A stretch of DNA of 64,000 bases, taken from NCBI RefSeq assembly GCF_027105095.1, contig NZ_CP114278.1, positions 2,604,001 to 2,668,000 on the forward strand. Direction: 5' to 3'. The position numbers and the translations under genes are program-made. The DNA is from Brevundimonas vesicularis. Lineage in GTDB: Bacteria > Pseudomonadota > Alphaproteobacteria > Caulobacterales > Caulobacteraceae. Of this stretch, positions 36,386 through 47,669 are shown one piece after another; position 1 is the first letter of the stretch; the number at the start of each line of letters is the position of its first letter. Below the pieces are notes generated by a model that saw nothing but the letters and a program-made list of their open reading frames with translations, made no database searches and had not been told where the DNA came from.

Positions 36386-38541
36386 GACTTGTCCTTGTCG
36401 GGGGTCGGCTGGGCGTAACCCAGACGCTGGTTCAGCTTCTCGATCAGGTCCACCGCCGTATCGGCGATGGCCGAACCGGGCGGATAGACCGCGGCCGCGC
36501 CCATATCGAGCAGAGGCTGGACGTCGGACGGCGGGATCACGCCGCCGACCACGATCATGATGTCGGGCCGGCCCAGTTTCTCCAGCTCGGCCTTCAACTC
36601 GGGCACCAGCGTCAGATGCCCTGCCGCCAGCGATGATGCGCCGACCGCGTGAACGCCCTTCTCGACCGCTTCTTGAGCAGCCTCCGACGGTGTCTGGAAC
36701 AGGCTGCCGGCCGTGACGTCGAAGCCCAGATCGCCGTATCCGGTCGCGACGACCTTTTGGCCCCGGTCGTGTCCGTCCTGTCCCAGTTTGGCGATCAGAA
36801 TGCGCGGCGGGCCGCCGTCGTTCTCGACGAAGGTCGCCACCATCTCGCGGGCGCGGGCGAAGCGGGCGTCGGTCCCCGCCTCCTTGGCGTATACGCCCGA
36901 AACGGTCTGGACCGTGGCCACGTGGCGGCCGAAGGCGGCCTCCAGCGCGTCGGAAATCTCTCCTACCGTCGCCTTGGCGCGGGCGGCCTGAACCGCCAGC
37001 TCCAGCAGGTTGGCGTTCCCGCGCGCCCCCGCGGTCAGGGCGTTCAGCGCCGCATCGGTCGCCGCCTGATCCCGCTCGGCGCGCAGGCGCTTCAGCTTGT
37101 CGATCTGGGCGGCAAGCACCGCCGCATTGTCGACCTTCAGCATCGGAATGTCGTCGACGACGGGGTTCAGATATTTGTTCACCCCGACCACCGTCTGCTG
37201 ACCAGTGTCGATCCTGGCCTGGGTCTTGGCGGCGGACTCCTCGATCCGCAGCTTGGGGATGCCGGCTTCGATCGCCTTGGCCATTCCGCCCAGGGCCTCG
37301 ACCTCGGCCATATGGGCGCGCGCCCGTTCGGCCAGTTCGTGCGTCAGCCGCTCGACATAGAAGCTGCCGCCCCAGGGATCGATGACCCGCGTCAGACCCG
37401 TCTCCTGCTGCAACAGGATCTGGGTGTTGCGCGCGATCCGGGCCGAAAAGTCGGTCGGCAGCGCCAGGGCCTCGTCCAGCGCATTGGTGTGCAGGCTCTG
37501 CGTCTGGCCGCCCGCCGCCGCCATGGCCTCGACCATTGTGCGGGGCACATTGTTGAACACGTCCTGCGCCGCCAGCGACCAGCCCGAAGTCTGGCAGTGG
37601 GCGCGCAGGGACAGCGACTTGGGATCGACCCCGCCCTCTTTCCTGACCGCCTCGGCCCACAGCAGGCGGCCGGCACGCATCTTGGCCACCTCCATGAAAT
37701 AGTTCATGCCGATGGCCCAGAAGAAGCTCAAGCGCGGCGCGAACCGGTCGATCGGCATCCCCGCCGCGACGCCCGCGCGCAGATATTCGATCCCGTCCGC
37801 CAGGGTGTAGGCCAGCTCGATATCCGCCGAGGCTCCCGCCTCCTGCATGTGGTAGCCGCTGATCGAGATCGAGTTGAACTTCGGCGTCTCCTGCGCCGTC
37901 CAGGCGAAGATGTCCGCGATGATCCTCATCGAGGGCTCGGGCGGATAGATGTAGGTGTTGCGGACCATGAACTCCTTCAGAATGTCGTTCTGAATGGTCC
38001 CGGTCAGCTTGGCGTGCGGCACGCCCTGTTCTTCCGCCGCGACGACATAGAGGGCCAGGATCGGCAGCACCGCCCCGTTCATCGTCATCGACACCGACAT
38101 CTGGTCCAGCGGGATCCCGTCGAACAGGGTCCGCATGTCATAGATGCTGTCGATGGCGACGCCCGCCATGCCGACGTCGCCCTTCACCCGCGGGTGGTCG
38201 CTGTCATAGCCCCGGTGCGTCGCCAGATCGAAGGCGATGCTCAGCCCCTTCTGACCGGCCGCCAGGTTGCGTCTATAGAAGGCGTTGGATTCCTCGGCGG
38301 TCGAGAAGCCGGCGTACTGGCGGATCGTCCAGGGATTGCCCGCATACATGGTCGGATAAGGACCACGCACGAACGGCGCGAACCCCGGCAGGCCATGCGG
38401 ATGATCCAGCGCGTCCGTACTGTCGGGACCATATGCGGTCTCGACCGTCAGTCCCTCGGGCGTCAGCCAAGGATCGCGCATCGGCCCCTGCCCCGTCGCA
38501 TCGAGGTTCAGGGCGATCTTGCTGAAGTCGGGGAAACTCAT
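36382..38541 (-). CDS. mutB: Methylmalonyl-CoA mutase, large (catalytic) subunit
   Basis: This B12-dependent enzyme rearranges (R)-methylmalonyl-CoA to succinyl-CoA. The N-terminal TIM barrel has [21 protein letters not shown] and the substrate loop, and the C-terminal cobalamin domain has [10 protein letters not shown] with the axial His at about residue 591, followed by the GGVIPPSD and PPGSAI segments. At 719 residues it is full length. Its start overlaps the small subunit stop by 4 bases. Some annotations call the gene scpA; I avoid that here because a segregation scpA is also present. Confidence 0.96.
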   Translation of the reverse strand: MSFPDFSKIALNLDATGQGPMRDPWLTPEGLTVETAYGPDSTDALDHPHGLPGFAPFVRGPYPTMYAGNPWTIRQYAGFSTAEESNAFYRRNLAAGQKGLSIAFDLATHRGYDSDHPRVKGDVGMAGVAIDSIYDMRTLFDGIPLDQMSVSMTMNGAVLPILALYVVAAEEQGVPHAKLTGTIQNDILKEFMVRNTYIYPPEPSMRIIADIFAWTAQETPKFNSISISGYHMQEAGASADIELAYTLADGIEYLRAGVAAGMPIDRFAPRLSFFWAIGMNYFMEVAKMRAGRLLWAEAVRKEGGVDPKSLSLRAHCQTSGWSLAAQDVFNNVPRTMVEAMAAAGGQTQSLHTNALDEALALPTDFSARIARNTQILLQQETGLTRVIDPWGGSFYVERLTHELAERARAHMAEVEALGGMAKAIEAGIPKLRIEESAAKTQARIDTGQQTVVGVNKYLNPVVDDIPMLKVDNAAVLAAQIDKLKRLRAERDQAATDAALNALTAGARGNANLLELAVQAARAKATVGEISDALEAAFGRHVATVQTVSGVYAKEAGTDARFARAREMVATFVENDGGPPRILIAKLGQDGHDRGQKVVATGYGDLGFDVTAGSLFQTPSEAAQEAVEKGVHAVGASSLAAGHLTLVPELKAELEKLGRPDIMIVVGGVIPPSDVQPLLDMGAAAVYPPGSAIADTAVDLIEKLNQRLGYAQPTPDKDKS

Positions 38542-39992
38542 TGAGCCGCCTCCTCGAAGGCCGCGGCGAACCGGATCGGAGACAGGGGCTCCACCCCATC
38601 CGTCATTCCGGGGCTACGCGAAGCGGAGAATCCGGAACCCAGGGGTTCGAGATGCGGTCCTGGGTTCCGGGTTCGCTCTTCGAGCGCCCCGGAAGGACGA
38701 TCAGATTCAACCGGCGCCAGACGGGGCTCAGGATCGATATATTTGGTCACGCCGATGATTTGGGCCGCACCGTTCGTCAGCGCGGCCTCGCGGATCGCGC
38801 GGGCGCGAGCGATGCGGGGCTGGATGACCGAACCCTTCAGGGCTTCGACCAGACCGCCCTCGGCCTCGATCATCTGGAACTCGGCCCAGCCGGCCTCCGT
38901 GAGGTCCCGCGTCCGGGCGTCCAGATACCAGGAGCCGGCGGCCGGATCGTCGACCCGTCCCAGATTGGCCTCTTCCATCAGGACCAGCTGGGTGTTCCTA
39001 GCCTGTCGCCGCGCAAAGGCGTCTGACGTTCCGGAGGCGCGGGTGAAGCCATCCAGCACCACGACATCCGCCCCACCGACTGCGCCGGCGAAGCCCGCCG
39101 CCGTCAGCCGCAGCAGATTGGGCCAGGGATCGCGCGCCGACAGCATCCGCCGCGACGAGCGCGCTTCGATCACCGCCGGAACATCCACGTCGAACGCCTT
39201 CGTCAGGCTGGCCCAGACCAGCCGCATGGCCCGAACCTTGGCCAGGCTGTCGAAATATTCCGCATCGACCGACAGGCCGACAACGGTGCCGCGCAAAGCC
39301 GCCTCGACCGACATCCCGGCCTCCACCGCCGCCTTCGCATGGGCCACGACGCTGGACGCCGCAAAGGCGAGCTCCTGCGCCGCCGATCCGCCGGCCTCGT
39401 GCGCTACACGCCCGCTGGCCATGAAGAAGGTCGCGTCGGGATATGCGCCCGCATGACGCGCCGCCGTATTGGCCGCCAGGCTCAGATGCTCTTCCACCGA
39501 CCGCGGCGCCCCGCCCGCCCCTGCGAAGGCCGAGACCGGGTCCATATGGAATCTCAGCTTGGCGCGCGGAGACCCCTTGGCGACGACCGCCAGGGCGTTG
39601 GCCGCATCCGGCCCGTCGATCCCGGCGTCCAGCGCGACGGGCGCCAACTCCAGCGCCACGCCTTCCAGCGCCCGGCCCAAGGGCGCGGAATCCGCCAGCA
39701 CCCGCCCCTTCAGCACCACCGAGGCCGCGCCATTCTCCAGATCGGTCAGGACGGCGGCGTTGACCGCCTCGGCATCGTCGCCCTCCACCAGCGTCCGCAG
39801 ATCCCAGGCCCGGCCTTCGGAGTCGGATGGACGCGGGGCGAAGATCGGCTGCACGCCCGTCGCGCCCGCATACAGCGGCCGCGTCACCAGTTGATCGGCG
39901 TCGAGATGCATCAGCGACTCGATCGGCCGATCCTTCAGCGCCTTCTGGGCCGCCTCGCGCCATTCGAGGGGCGTGGGTGTGGGGAAGGTCAT
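38538..39992 (-). CDS. mutA: Methylmalonyl-CoA mutase, small subunit, with palindromic insert
   Basis: This non-catalytic partner of MutB has a mutase barrel fold without a cobalamin domain. [23 protein letters not shown] opens the protein; [24 protein letters not shown] and the [30 protein letters not shown] block are conserved. The start MTFPTPTP gives 484 residues. Near the C-terminus a stretch of about 33 residues (from [16 protein letters not shown] to SRSPGMTDG) is encoded by the palindromic repeat at 38601-38699, yet the frame is kept and the normal ending [16 protein letters not shown] follows. A longer start upstream runs into another repeat and is rejected. Confidence 0.9.
   Translation of the reverse strand: MTFPTPTPLEWREAAQKALKDRPIESLMHLDADQLVTRPLYAGATGVQPIFAPRPSDSEGRAWDLRTLVEGDDAEAVNAAVLTDLENGAASVVLKGRVLADSAPLGRALEGVALELAPVALDAGIDGPDAANALAVVAKGSPRAKLRFHMDPVSAFAGAGGAPRSVEEHLSLAANTAARHAGAYPDATFFMASGRVAHEAGGSAAQELAFAASSVVAHAKAAVEAGMSVEAALRGTVVGLSVDAEYFDSLAKVRAMRLVWASLTKAFDVDVPAVIEARSSRRMLSARDPWPNLLRLTAAGFAGAVGGADVVVLDGFTRASGTSDAFARRQARNTQLVLMEEANLGRVDDPAAGSWYLDARTRDLTEAGWAEFQMIEAEGGLVEALKGSVIQPRIARARAIREAALTNGAAQIIGVTKYIDPEPRLAPVESDRPSGALEERTRNPGPHLEPLGSGFSASRSPGMTDGVEPLSPIRFAAAFEEAAQ
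38601..38699. repeat. Palindromic element inserted in frame in mutA
   Basis: The element of 99 bases (33 codons) has outer arms CGTCATTCCGGGGC and GCCCCGGAAGGACG (imperfect) and perfect inner arms GGAACCCAGG (38634-38643) and CCTGGGTTCC (38659-38668). It would form a long hairpin in DNA or mRNA. This layout, starting CGTCATTCCGGGG and carrying GAATCCGGAACCCAGG, is that of dispersed intergenic palindromes, but here it lies inside a conserved gene without breaking the frame. Confidence 0.85.
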
Positions 39993-40019
39993 GCGCCCGC
40001 CTTCCCATCCGCGCGTCGT

Positions 40020-40142
40020 GAAGAACCCCTCCACCGCTTCGCGGTCCCCCTCACCGCAAGCGGGGAGGAGACAGGCTGTCGTCTCCTCCCCATGCAATGG
40101 GGAGGTGGCTCGGAGCGAAGCGGAGAGACGGAGGGGTTCTTC
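40020..40142. repeat. Large palindromic repeat between mutA and pccA
   Basis: GAAGAACCCCTCC at 40020-40032 is perfectly complementary to GGAGGGGTTCTTC at 40130-40142. Inside are further complementary blocks: CCGCTTCGCGG, and CCCCTCACCGC with its partners, CTCCTCCCCATGCAATGGGGAGG forming its own hairpin, and GCGAAGCGGAG. It differs in sequence from the other repeats in the window. Reading from the end of pccA into mutA, the mRNA must cross it, so it may set the mut/pcc ratio. Confidence 0.8.
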
Positions 40143-40143
40143 A

Positions 40144-42123
<1,980 letters not shown>

Positions 42124-42219
42124 GGGAGACCTCTAAGTCGCTACGCAGCGAGAGTGATTAAGCGAGCTTGACAGGAACATTAATCGAACAAACATTGACG
42201 AATGAAACCGGAGCGCGAA

Positions 42220-42945
42220 ATGACTGATACAGCCAAAGCACCGACAGAAGCGGCGAATGACCCCGAGGCCAAGACGGGGAGTGATAAACCAAGCGCCGCC
42301 CGCCGAGATATACCTGGCAACCTGCTCTACACGACTACGCCTGGGTCGCTGAAGTCGGTTTTGGATCAAGTGCAAAAGGCGGAAGTTCCCGAGAAATTCT
42401 CGAAGGACTTCATCGCTCAGATTCTTGGAATTAAAGGCGGTTCGGCTGCCCAGCAAATTTCTACTCTGAAGCGCATGGGTCTTGTCGCTGCAGACGGAAC
42501 ACCCACCGAGCGTTATTCGCGCTTTAGAAGCGATATGGATCGATCCGCCGCTGCGCTGGAAGCATTGAAGGCCGGATACAACGCCATCTTTCAGAAGAAC
42601 ACGTTCGCCCACACCCTGTCCGACAGCGAAATCAAGGACATCGTGGCCCAGATCACTGGCCTGAAAAAGAACGACGCCATCGTCGGCTATATAACTGGCA
42701 CTTTTGATAGGATTAAGGGCTACATTACTGACAAAAATGCTGGAATTTCCTCGCCGAGAGAATCGGAAAACGCAGAACCTAGTCAAACAATGGATAGCAA
42801 TGGAAGCAGTCAATTCAGCAACGCATCGCCTATAGGTGGACTCAACTACGTCATAAATATAACCCTTCCACAGTCGAACAATATTGAGACCTACAATATG
42901 ATATTCAAAAGCCTTCGGGAGAACATTCTTGACTGGCACCGCTAG
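42220..42945 (+). CDS. DUF5343-type protein, probable partner of an HEPN protein
   Basis: The 241-residue protein has a polar N-terminus, then a conserved region NLLYTTTPGSLKSVLDQVQKAEVPEKF that continues through a winged-helix-like QILGIKGGSAAQQISTLKRMGLVAADG, the DUF5343 pattern. A low-complexity Ser/Asn linker (about 170-200) and a C-terminal strand-helix NYVINITLPQSNN...YNMIFKSLRENI follow. I chose the ATG at 42220 because GGAG lies 6 bases before it. It overlaps the HEPN gene by 17 bases. Base composition is much lower in G+C than the flanks (26 of 60 in 42721-42780). The DNA- or RNA-binding role is inference. Confidence 0.75.
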   Translation: MTDTAKAPTEAANDPEAKTGSDKPSAARRDIPGNLLYTTTPGSLKSVLDQVQKAEVPEKFSKDFIAQILGIKGGSAAQQISTLKRMGLVAADGTPTERYSRFRSDMDRSAAALEALKAGYNAIFQKNTFAHTLSDSEIKDIVAQITGLKKNDAIVGYITGTFDRIKGYITDKNAGISSPRESENAEPSQTMDSNGSSQFSNASPIGGLNYVINITLPQSNNIETYNMIFKSLRENILDWHR

Positions 42946-43519
42946 GTCCATAAGAGAGTTCATGCTTAATGGATTCGCATTTGAGCGCGAGATTAGATCC
43001 ATCAGCAAAAAACAAGCTGGCGACGATTTGGGCGGCTTAGGAATTTTTGCAGGCTCAGAGATCATTGCTTCTTATGTCGATCAGCTCGATGACCAAGACC
43101 GCGAAGATGCGCGATTTATGGCCCAGTATTATGAGGTGTTCTACCTCATAGAAAACATGCTTAGGCGCATGGTGTCAGATACAATGAGCGCCACCTATGG
43201 GGACGATTGGTGGGAAGAAAAAACGCCCCAAAGGGTCAAAGATGCAGTGACGACGACGCGCGCACGTGAATTGGACTCGTCAGTAACACCTAGGTCAAAC
43301 AACCCTCTGGAATTCACTACCTTTGGAGAACTTAGCGTAATAATCTCCGCAAATTCAGAAGCCTTCGGAGGAATGTTCAAGTCACAAAGGGCAGCCGAGC
43401 GTGTCATAAGCCTACTCAACACACTCAGAGGACCAATAGCACACTGCGGATACCTAGCAGACGATGAAGTTGCTCGCCTGTATCTAGCTGTCCGAGATCT
43501 ATTTCGCCTCATGGCCTAA
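42929..43519 (+). CDS. Swt1-type HEPN-domain protein, putative ribonuclease
   Basis: This 196-residue helical protein has AQYYEVFYLIENMLRRMV, YGDDWWEEKTPQRVKDAV, LEFTTFGELSVIISANSEAF and LNTLRGPIAHCGYL. That is the pattern of the Swt1-like HEPN domain, with the RNase motif RX4H intact (Arg167, His172). HEPN proteins of this kind act as toxins or phage-defence effectors. The start is TTG at 42929: GGGAG lies 7 bases upstream, and an ATG at 42962 is weaker. Its stop is 2 bases from the stop of pccB on the other strand, and low G+C suggests transfer with the preceding gene. Confidence 0.78.
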   Translation: MTGTARSIREFMLNGFAFEREIRSISKKQAGDDLGGLGIFAGSEIIASYVDQLDDQDREDARFMAQYYEVFYLIENMLRRMVSDTMSATYGDDWWEEKTPQRVKDAVTTTRARELDSSVTPRSNNPLEFTTFGELSVIISANSEAFGGMFKSQRAAERVISLLNTLRGPIAHCGYLADDEVARLYLAVRDLFRLMA

Positions 43520-43521
43520 CC

Positions 43522-45057
43522 TTAAAGCGGAATATTGTCGTGCTTCTTCCAGGGGTTCTCCTGGACCTTGTTCTTCAGCGTCCGCAGCGCCTTCACCAGC
43601 CGCCGCCGCGTCCCGTGCGGCATGATGACGTCGTCGATATAGCCCAGCCCCGCCGCCACGAACGGATTGGCGAACCGGTCCTTGTACTCCGCCTCGCGCG
43701 CGGCCAGGGCCGCCGGATCGCCGGCCTCCTTGCGGAAGATGATCTCGACCGCCCCCTTGGCGCCCATGACCGCGATCTCGGCGGTGGGCCAGGCGTAGTT
43801 GACGTCGCCGCGCAGGTGTTTGGAACTCATCACGTCATAGGCGCCGCCATAGGCCTTGCGCGTGATCAGGGTCAGTTTCGGCACGGTCGCCTCGGCATAG
43901 GCGAACAGCAGCTTGGCCCCGTGTTTGATCAGGGCGCCGTATTCCTGCTTGGTCCCCGGCATGAAGCCCGGCACGTCCACCAGGGTCACCAGCGGAATGT
44001 CGAAGGCGTCGCAGAAGCGCACGAACCGCGCGGCCTTGCGGCTTGAATCGATGTCCAGCACCCCCGCCAGCACCTGGGGCTGGTTGGCGACGATGCCGAC
44101 CGTCTGTCCGTCCAGCCGGCCGAAGCCGCAGATGATGTTCCTGGCGAAGTCGGCCCCGATCTCGAAGAAGTCGGTCTCGTCGACCACCTTCAGGATCAGC
44201 TCCTTCATGTCATAGGGCTGGTTCGGATTGGCCGGGATCAGGGTGTCCAGCGACGGCTCGTCCCGCTCCGGTTCGTCATAGCTCTCACGCACCGGCGGCT
44301 TTTCGCGGTTCGACAGCGGCAGGAAGCCGATCAGGCGGCGCACCTCCGACAAGGCCTCCAGATCGTTCTCGAACGCCCCGTCCGCCACGCCCGACTTGCC
44401 GGCATGGACGCGGGCGCCGCCCAGGTCCTCGTGGCTGACCAACTCATTGGTGACGGTCTTCACCACATCGGGGCCGGTCACGTACATGTAGCTCGTGTCC
44501 TTCACCATGAAGATGAAGTCGGTGATGGCGGGCGAATAGACGTCGCCGCCCGCGCACGGCCCCATAATCACGCTGATCTGGGGAATGACGCCGCTGGCGA
44601 GCGTATTCTGCAGGAAGATGTCGGCGTAGCCCGCCAGACTTTCCACGCCTTCCTGAATCCGCGCCCCACCCGCGTCGAACAGGCCGATGATCGGCGCGCC
44701 GGTGGTCAGGGCCATCTTCTGCAGCTTGACGATCTTGGCCGCATGGGCGCCCGACAGGCTGCCGCCGAAGACGGTGAAATCCTTGGAGAAGACATAGACC
44801 AGCCGCCCGCCGATCGTGCCGCGCCCCGTCACCACGCCGTCGCCGGGGATGCGCTGGTCGTGCATGCCGAAGTCGTGGCTGCGGTGCTCGACGAACATGT
44901 CGGTCTCCTCGAAAGAGCCTTCGTCCAGCAGCACGTCGATGCGTTCGCGCGCGGTCAGCTTGCCCTTGGCGTGCTGGGCGGCGATACGCTTTTCCCCGCC
45001 GCCCAGTTTGGCGGCGGCGCGGCGGCGCGCCAGTTCTTCAAGGATGGCTTGGCTCAT
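43522..45057 (-). CDS. pccB: Propionyl-CoA carboxylase beta subunit
   Basis: PccB transfers the carboxyl group from biotin to propionyl-CoA, giving (S)-methylmalonyl-CoA. The crotonase-like halves have [19 protein letters not shown], the acyl-CoA oxyanion segment [20 protein letters not shown], and [29 protein letters not shown] with the second half [12 protein letters not shown]. The start [14 protein letters not shown] gives 511 residues, the usual size; the frame open further upstream reads into the promoter and the regulator gene and is discarded. PccR boxes lie just upstream. Confidence 0.95.
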   Translation of the reverse strand: MSQAILEELARRRAAAKLGGGEKRIAAQHAKGKLTARERIDVLLDEGSFEETDMFVEHRSHDFGMHDQRIPGDGVVTGRGTIGGRLVYVFSKDFTVFGGSLSGAHAAKIVKLQKMALTTGAPIIGLFDAGGARIQEGVESLAGYADIFLQNTLASGVIPQISVIMGPCAGGDVYSPAITDFIFMVKDTSYMYVTGPDVVKTVTNELVSHEDLGGARVHAGKSGVADGAFENDLEALSEVRRLIGFLPLSNREKPPVRESYDEPERDEPSLDTLIPANPNQPYDMKELILKVVDETDFFEIGADFARNIICGFGRLDGQTVGIVANQPQVLAGVLDIDSSRKAARFVRFCDAFDIPLVTLVDVPGFMPGTKQEYGALIKHGAKLLFAYAEATVPKLTLITRKAYGGAYDVMSSKHLRGDVNYAWPTAEIAVMGAKGAVEIIFRKEAGDPAALAAREAEYKDRFANPFVAAGLGYIDDVIMPHGTRRRLVKALRTLKNKVQENPWKKHDNIPL

Positions 45058-45103
45058 GATGGATCTTCGCCTCTTGTTCGTTGAGAGAGGGGTGGCGCCT
45101 TCA

Positions 45104-45189
45104 TCGCAAATAGGCAAACGCAACTTTGCAAAAAGTGTGGAACTGCGCGGGCTTGCAAAGGATGGCGATATGATCTGCAAAGTTGCGAA
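45104..45189. promoter_or_regulatory. Candidate PccR/ScfR operator boxes
   Basis: Between divergent pccB and pccR is a perfect TTTGCAAA palindrome at 45125-45132. Degenerate copies are TCGCAAA at 45104-45110, TTGCAAA at 45153-45159 and TGCAAA at 45176-45181, next to TTGCGAA at 45183-45189. TTTGCAAA-type sites are, as I recall, the binding motif of ScfR-family regulators of propionyl-CoA assimilation. The cluster covers both promoters and the start of pccR, in keeping with autoregulation. Confidence 0.7.
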
Positions 45190-46625
45190 TGGCTGAGAAG
45201 CTTTTCCTGGGCGCCAAGCTGCGCAAGCTGCGCGAGGCGCGCGGCTGGACGCTGGAGGCCTGCGCCGAGCGCCTAGGCCTGTCACCGTCCTATCTGTCGC
45301 AGATCGAGACCAACCAGCGCCCGGCGACCGCGCGAGTCCTGATCGCCCTGACCCGCGCCTTCCATGTGGACGCCAGCCTGTTCGATCTGGAGGGCGACGC
45401 CCGCCTGATCGCCGACCTGCGCGAGGCCACCACCGACATCGCGGGCCCGATGATGGGTGAGGCCGAACCGCCCACGGCCGCCGAGCTGAAACAGGCTGTC
45501 GCCAACACCCCGCGTCTGGCCCGCCAGTTCCTGGCCCTGCACCAGACCTTCCGTCGTCTGGACGAGCGGGTGAAGGCGCTGGACGACACCCTGGGCCGGG
45601 ATGAACACGGCGCCAGTGTCGCCCTTTTGCCCTACGAAGAGGTGCGCGACTTCTTCCACTATCGCGACAACTACATCGACACGCTGGACACCGCGGCCGA
45701 GACGCTGGCGGCGACGCTGGTTCAGGACGGCCAGATTGAGCGGGCGTTGGAGTCTGCGCTGAGCCAGGCGCACGGCGTTCGCGTCGCCTATGTCGCCGGT
45801 CAGGAGGCGCTGCGTCGCTACGATCCCGCCAGCCGCGTCCTGACGCTGGACGCCTGGCAGCCCGGCGCGACGCGGTCGTTCCAGCTGGCGCACCAGCTGG
45901 CCCTGCTGTCCTTCCGCGACCTGATTGAGGCCGAGTTGGATCAGGCCGCCTTCCGCACCGACGCCGCACGCGACGTGGCCCGGGTCGGTCTGGCCAACTA
46001 TGCGGCGGGCGCGTTGCTCTTGCCCTATCGGGCCTTCCTGGAGGCCGCGCGCGAGGAGAAGCACGACATCGACCGGCTGCGCACCCGGTTCCAGGTCAGT
46101 TTCGAGCAGGTCTGCCACCGGCTTTCGACCCTGCAACGGCCCGGCTGGCGCGGCGTGCCCTTCTATTTCGCCCGCGTGGACATGGCCGGCAACATCACCA
46201 AGCGCCACAGCGCCACCCGCTTCCAGTTCGCCCGCTTCGGCGGCGCCTGCCCGCTGTGGAACGTCCACGAGGCCTTCGCGGCGCCCGACCGGATCGGGGT
46301 GCAGCTGGCCGAGATGCCGGACGGATCGCGCTACATCTCCATCGCCCGCAGCGTGTCCAAGCCCAGCGGCTCCTATCTCGCCAACGACCGCCGCTACGCC
46401 CTGTCCCTGGGCTGCGAGGTCGAACATGCGGGCGCCCTGGTCTATGCCGCCGGCCTCGATCTGAACGGCCCGGCCGCGCGGATCGGCGTCAGCTGCCGCA
46501 TCTGCGAGCGCACCGACTGCACCCAGCGCGCCTTCCCGCCCCTGGACCGGACCCTGCACGTGCCGGAGAACGAGCGCGGCGTGGTGCCCTATGTGCTGGA
46601 TGGCCCGCGCCCCGACCGCTATTGA
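45189..46625 (+). CDS. pccR: Short-chain fatty acyl-CoA regulator, PccR-like
   Basis: The 478-residue protein has an N-terminal XRE helix-turn-helix ([32 protein letters not shown]), then a metallopeptidase-like IrrE segment around [10 protein letters not shown], and a large C-terminal domain with a Cys cluster ([17 protein letters not shown]), as in ScfR-family regulators. In relatives PccR senses propionyl-CoA and activates pccB. Its place divergent from pccB supports this. A TTG at 45183 is an alternative start. The missing HExxH zinc motif is normal for the family. Confidence 0.88.
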   Translation: MAEKLFLGAKLRKLREARGWTLEACAERLGLSPSYLSQIETNQRPATARVLIALTRAFHVDASLFDLEGDARLIADLREATTDIAGPMMGEAEPPTAAELKQAVANTPRLARQFLALHQTFRRLDERVKALDDTLGRDEHGASVALLPYEEVRDFFHYRDNYIDTLDTAAETLAATLVQDGQIERALESALSQAHGVRVAYVAGQEALRRYDPASRVLTLDAWQPGATRSFQLAHQLALLSFRDLIEAELDQAAFRTDAARDVARVGLANYAAGALLLPYRAFLEAAREEKHDIDRLRTRFQVSFEQVCHRLSTLQRPGWRGVPFYFARVDMAGNITKRHSATRFQFARFGGACPLWNVHEAFAAPDRIGVQLAEMPDGSRYISIARSVSKPSGSYLANDRRYALSLGCEVEHAGALVYAAGLDLNGPAARIGVSCRICERTDCTQRAFPPLDRTLHVPENERGVVPYVLDGPRPDRY

Positions 46626-46632
46626 TCGGGGC

Positions 46633-47669
46633 ATGACCTCACACACACCCATCGGCGTCGCCGTCGTCGGCTACGGCCTGGCGGGCCAGACCTTCCACGC
46701 CCCCCGATCGCGGCGACCCCCGGCCTGCGCCTGATCGCCGTCGTCTCGTCCCGGCCCGAAGTGGTCCACGCCGACCTGCCTGACGTTGAGGTCCTGCCCG
46801 ATCTGGACACAGCCATCGCCCGCGAGGACATCGGCCTGATCGTCGTCGCCACCCCCGACGCCCTGCACGCCGAACAGTCGATCGCCGCTCTGAGGGCCGG
46901 CAAGTCGGTGGTGGTGGACAAGCCCTTCGCGGCGACCCTGGCTGACGCCGAAGCCGTCGCCGCCGTCGCAGCGTCATCGCCCGGCGTTTTCAGCGTCTTC
47001 CAGAACCGCCGTTGGGACGCCGACTTCCTGACCCTGCGCCGCCTGATCGACCAAGGCGAACTGGGCGACGTCGCCGTTTTCGAAAGCCACTACGACCGCT
47101 TTCGTCCGACCGCTGCCGACCGCTGGAAGGACAAGCGCGACGGCGGCGTCTGGGCTGACCTGGGCCCACACCTGATCGACCAAGCGGTCCAGCTGTTCGG
47201 GCCGCCGCTGGCCATCTATGCCGACCTCCAGGCCCAACGTTTCGGCGCCACGGCCATCGACTACGCCCACGTTCTGCTGCGCTATGACCGTCTGCGCGTC
47301 ATCCTGAACATGAGCCACCTCGCCGCCGAGGCCAGTCTCCGCTACGTCGTCCACGGCACGGGCGGCAGCTTCATCAAACACGGCCTCGACGCCCAGGAGT
47401 GCCAGTCCAAGGCGGGCCTGCGCCCCGGCCACCCCGACTGGGGCCTGGACCCCTCGCCGGGCGTCCTGACGAAACAGATCGACGGCGAAACCGTCCGCAC
47501 CACGCCGGCTCCGGAGCGCGGCGACTATCCCGCCTTCTACGCCGCCATGCGCGATGCGATCCTCGGCAAGGGCCCGCCGCCCGTGCCCGCTGACCAGGCC
47601 CTGACCGTCATGCGCATCCTCGACTCCGGTCTGCGTAGCGCGGCGGAGCGTCGAGAGATCGCCTTTTAG
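46633..47669 (+). pseudogene. Gfo/Idh/MocA oxidoreductase broken by a single-base deletion
   Basis: The N-terminus MTSHTPIGVAVVGYGLAGQTFHAP is a Rossmann opening (GYGLAG) of NAD-dependent sugar dehydrogenases such as YdgJ. After codon 23 only five bases (46702-46706, in a C-run) precede the ATC that resumes IAATPGLRLIAVVSSRPEVV in another frame; with one base restored the frame reads HAPLIAATPGL, as in homologues. The rest (VVDKPFAATLADAEAV, WDADFLTLRRLID, GGVWADLGPHLIDQAVQLFG) is intact to the stop. It is either a recent pseudogene or a sequencing error. It follows pccR by 7 bases and is convergent with pyk, overlapping its stop by 4 bases. Confidence 0.8.
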
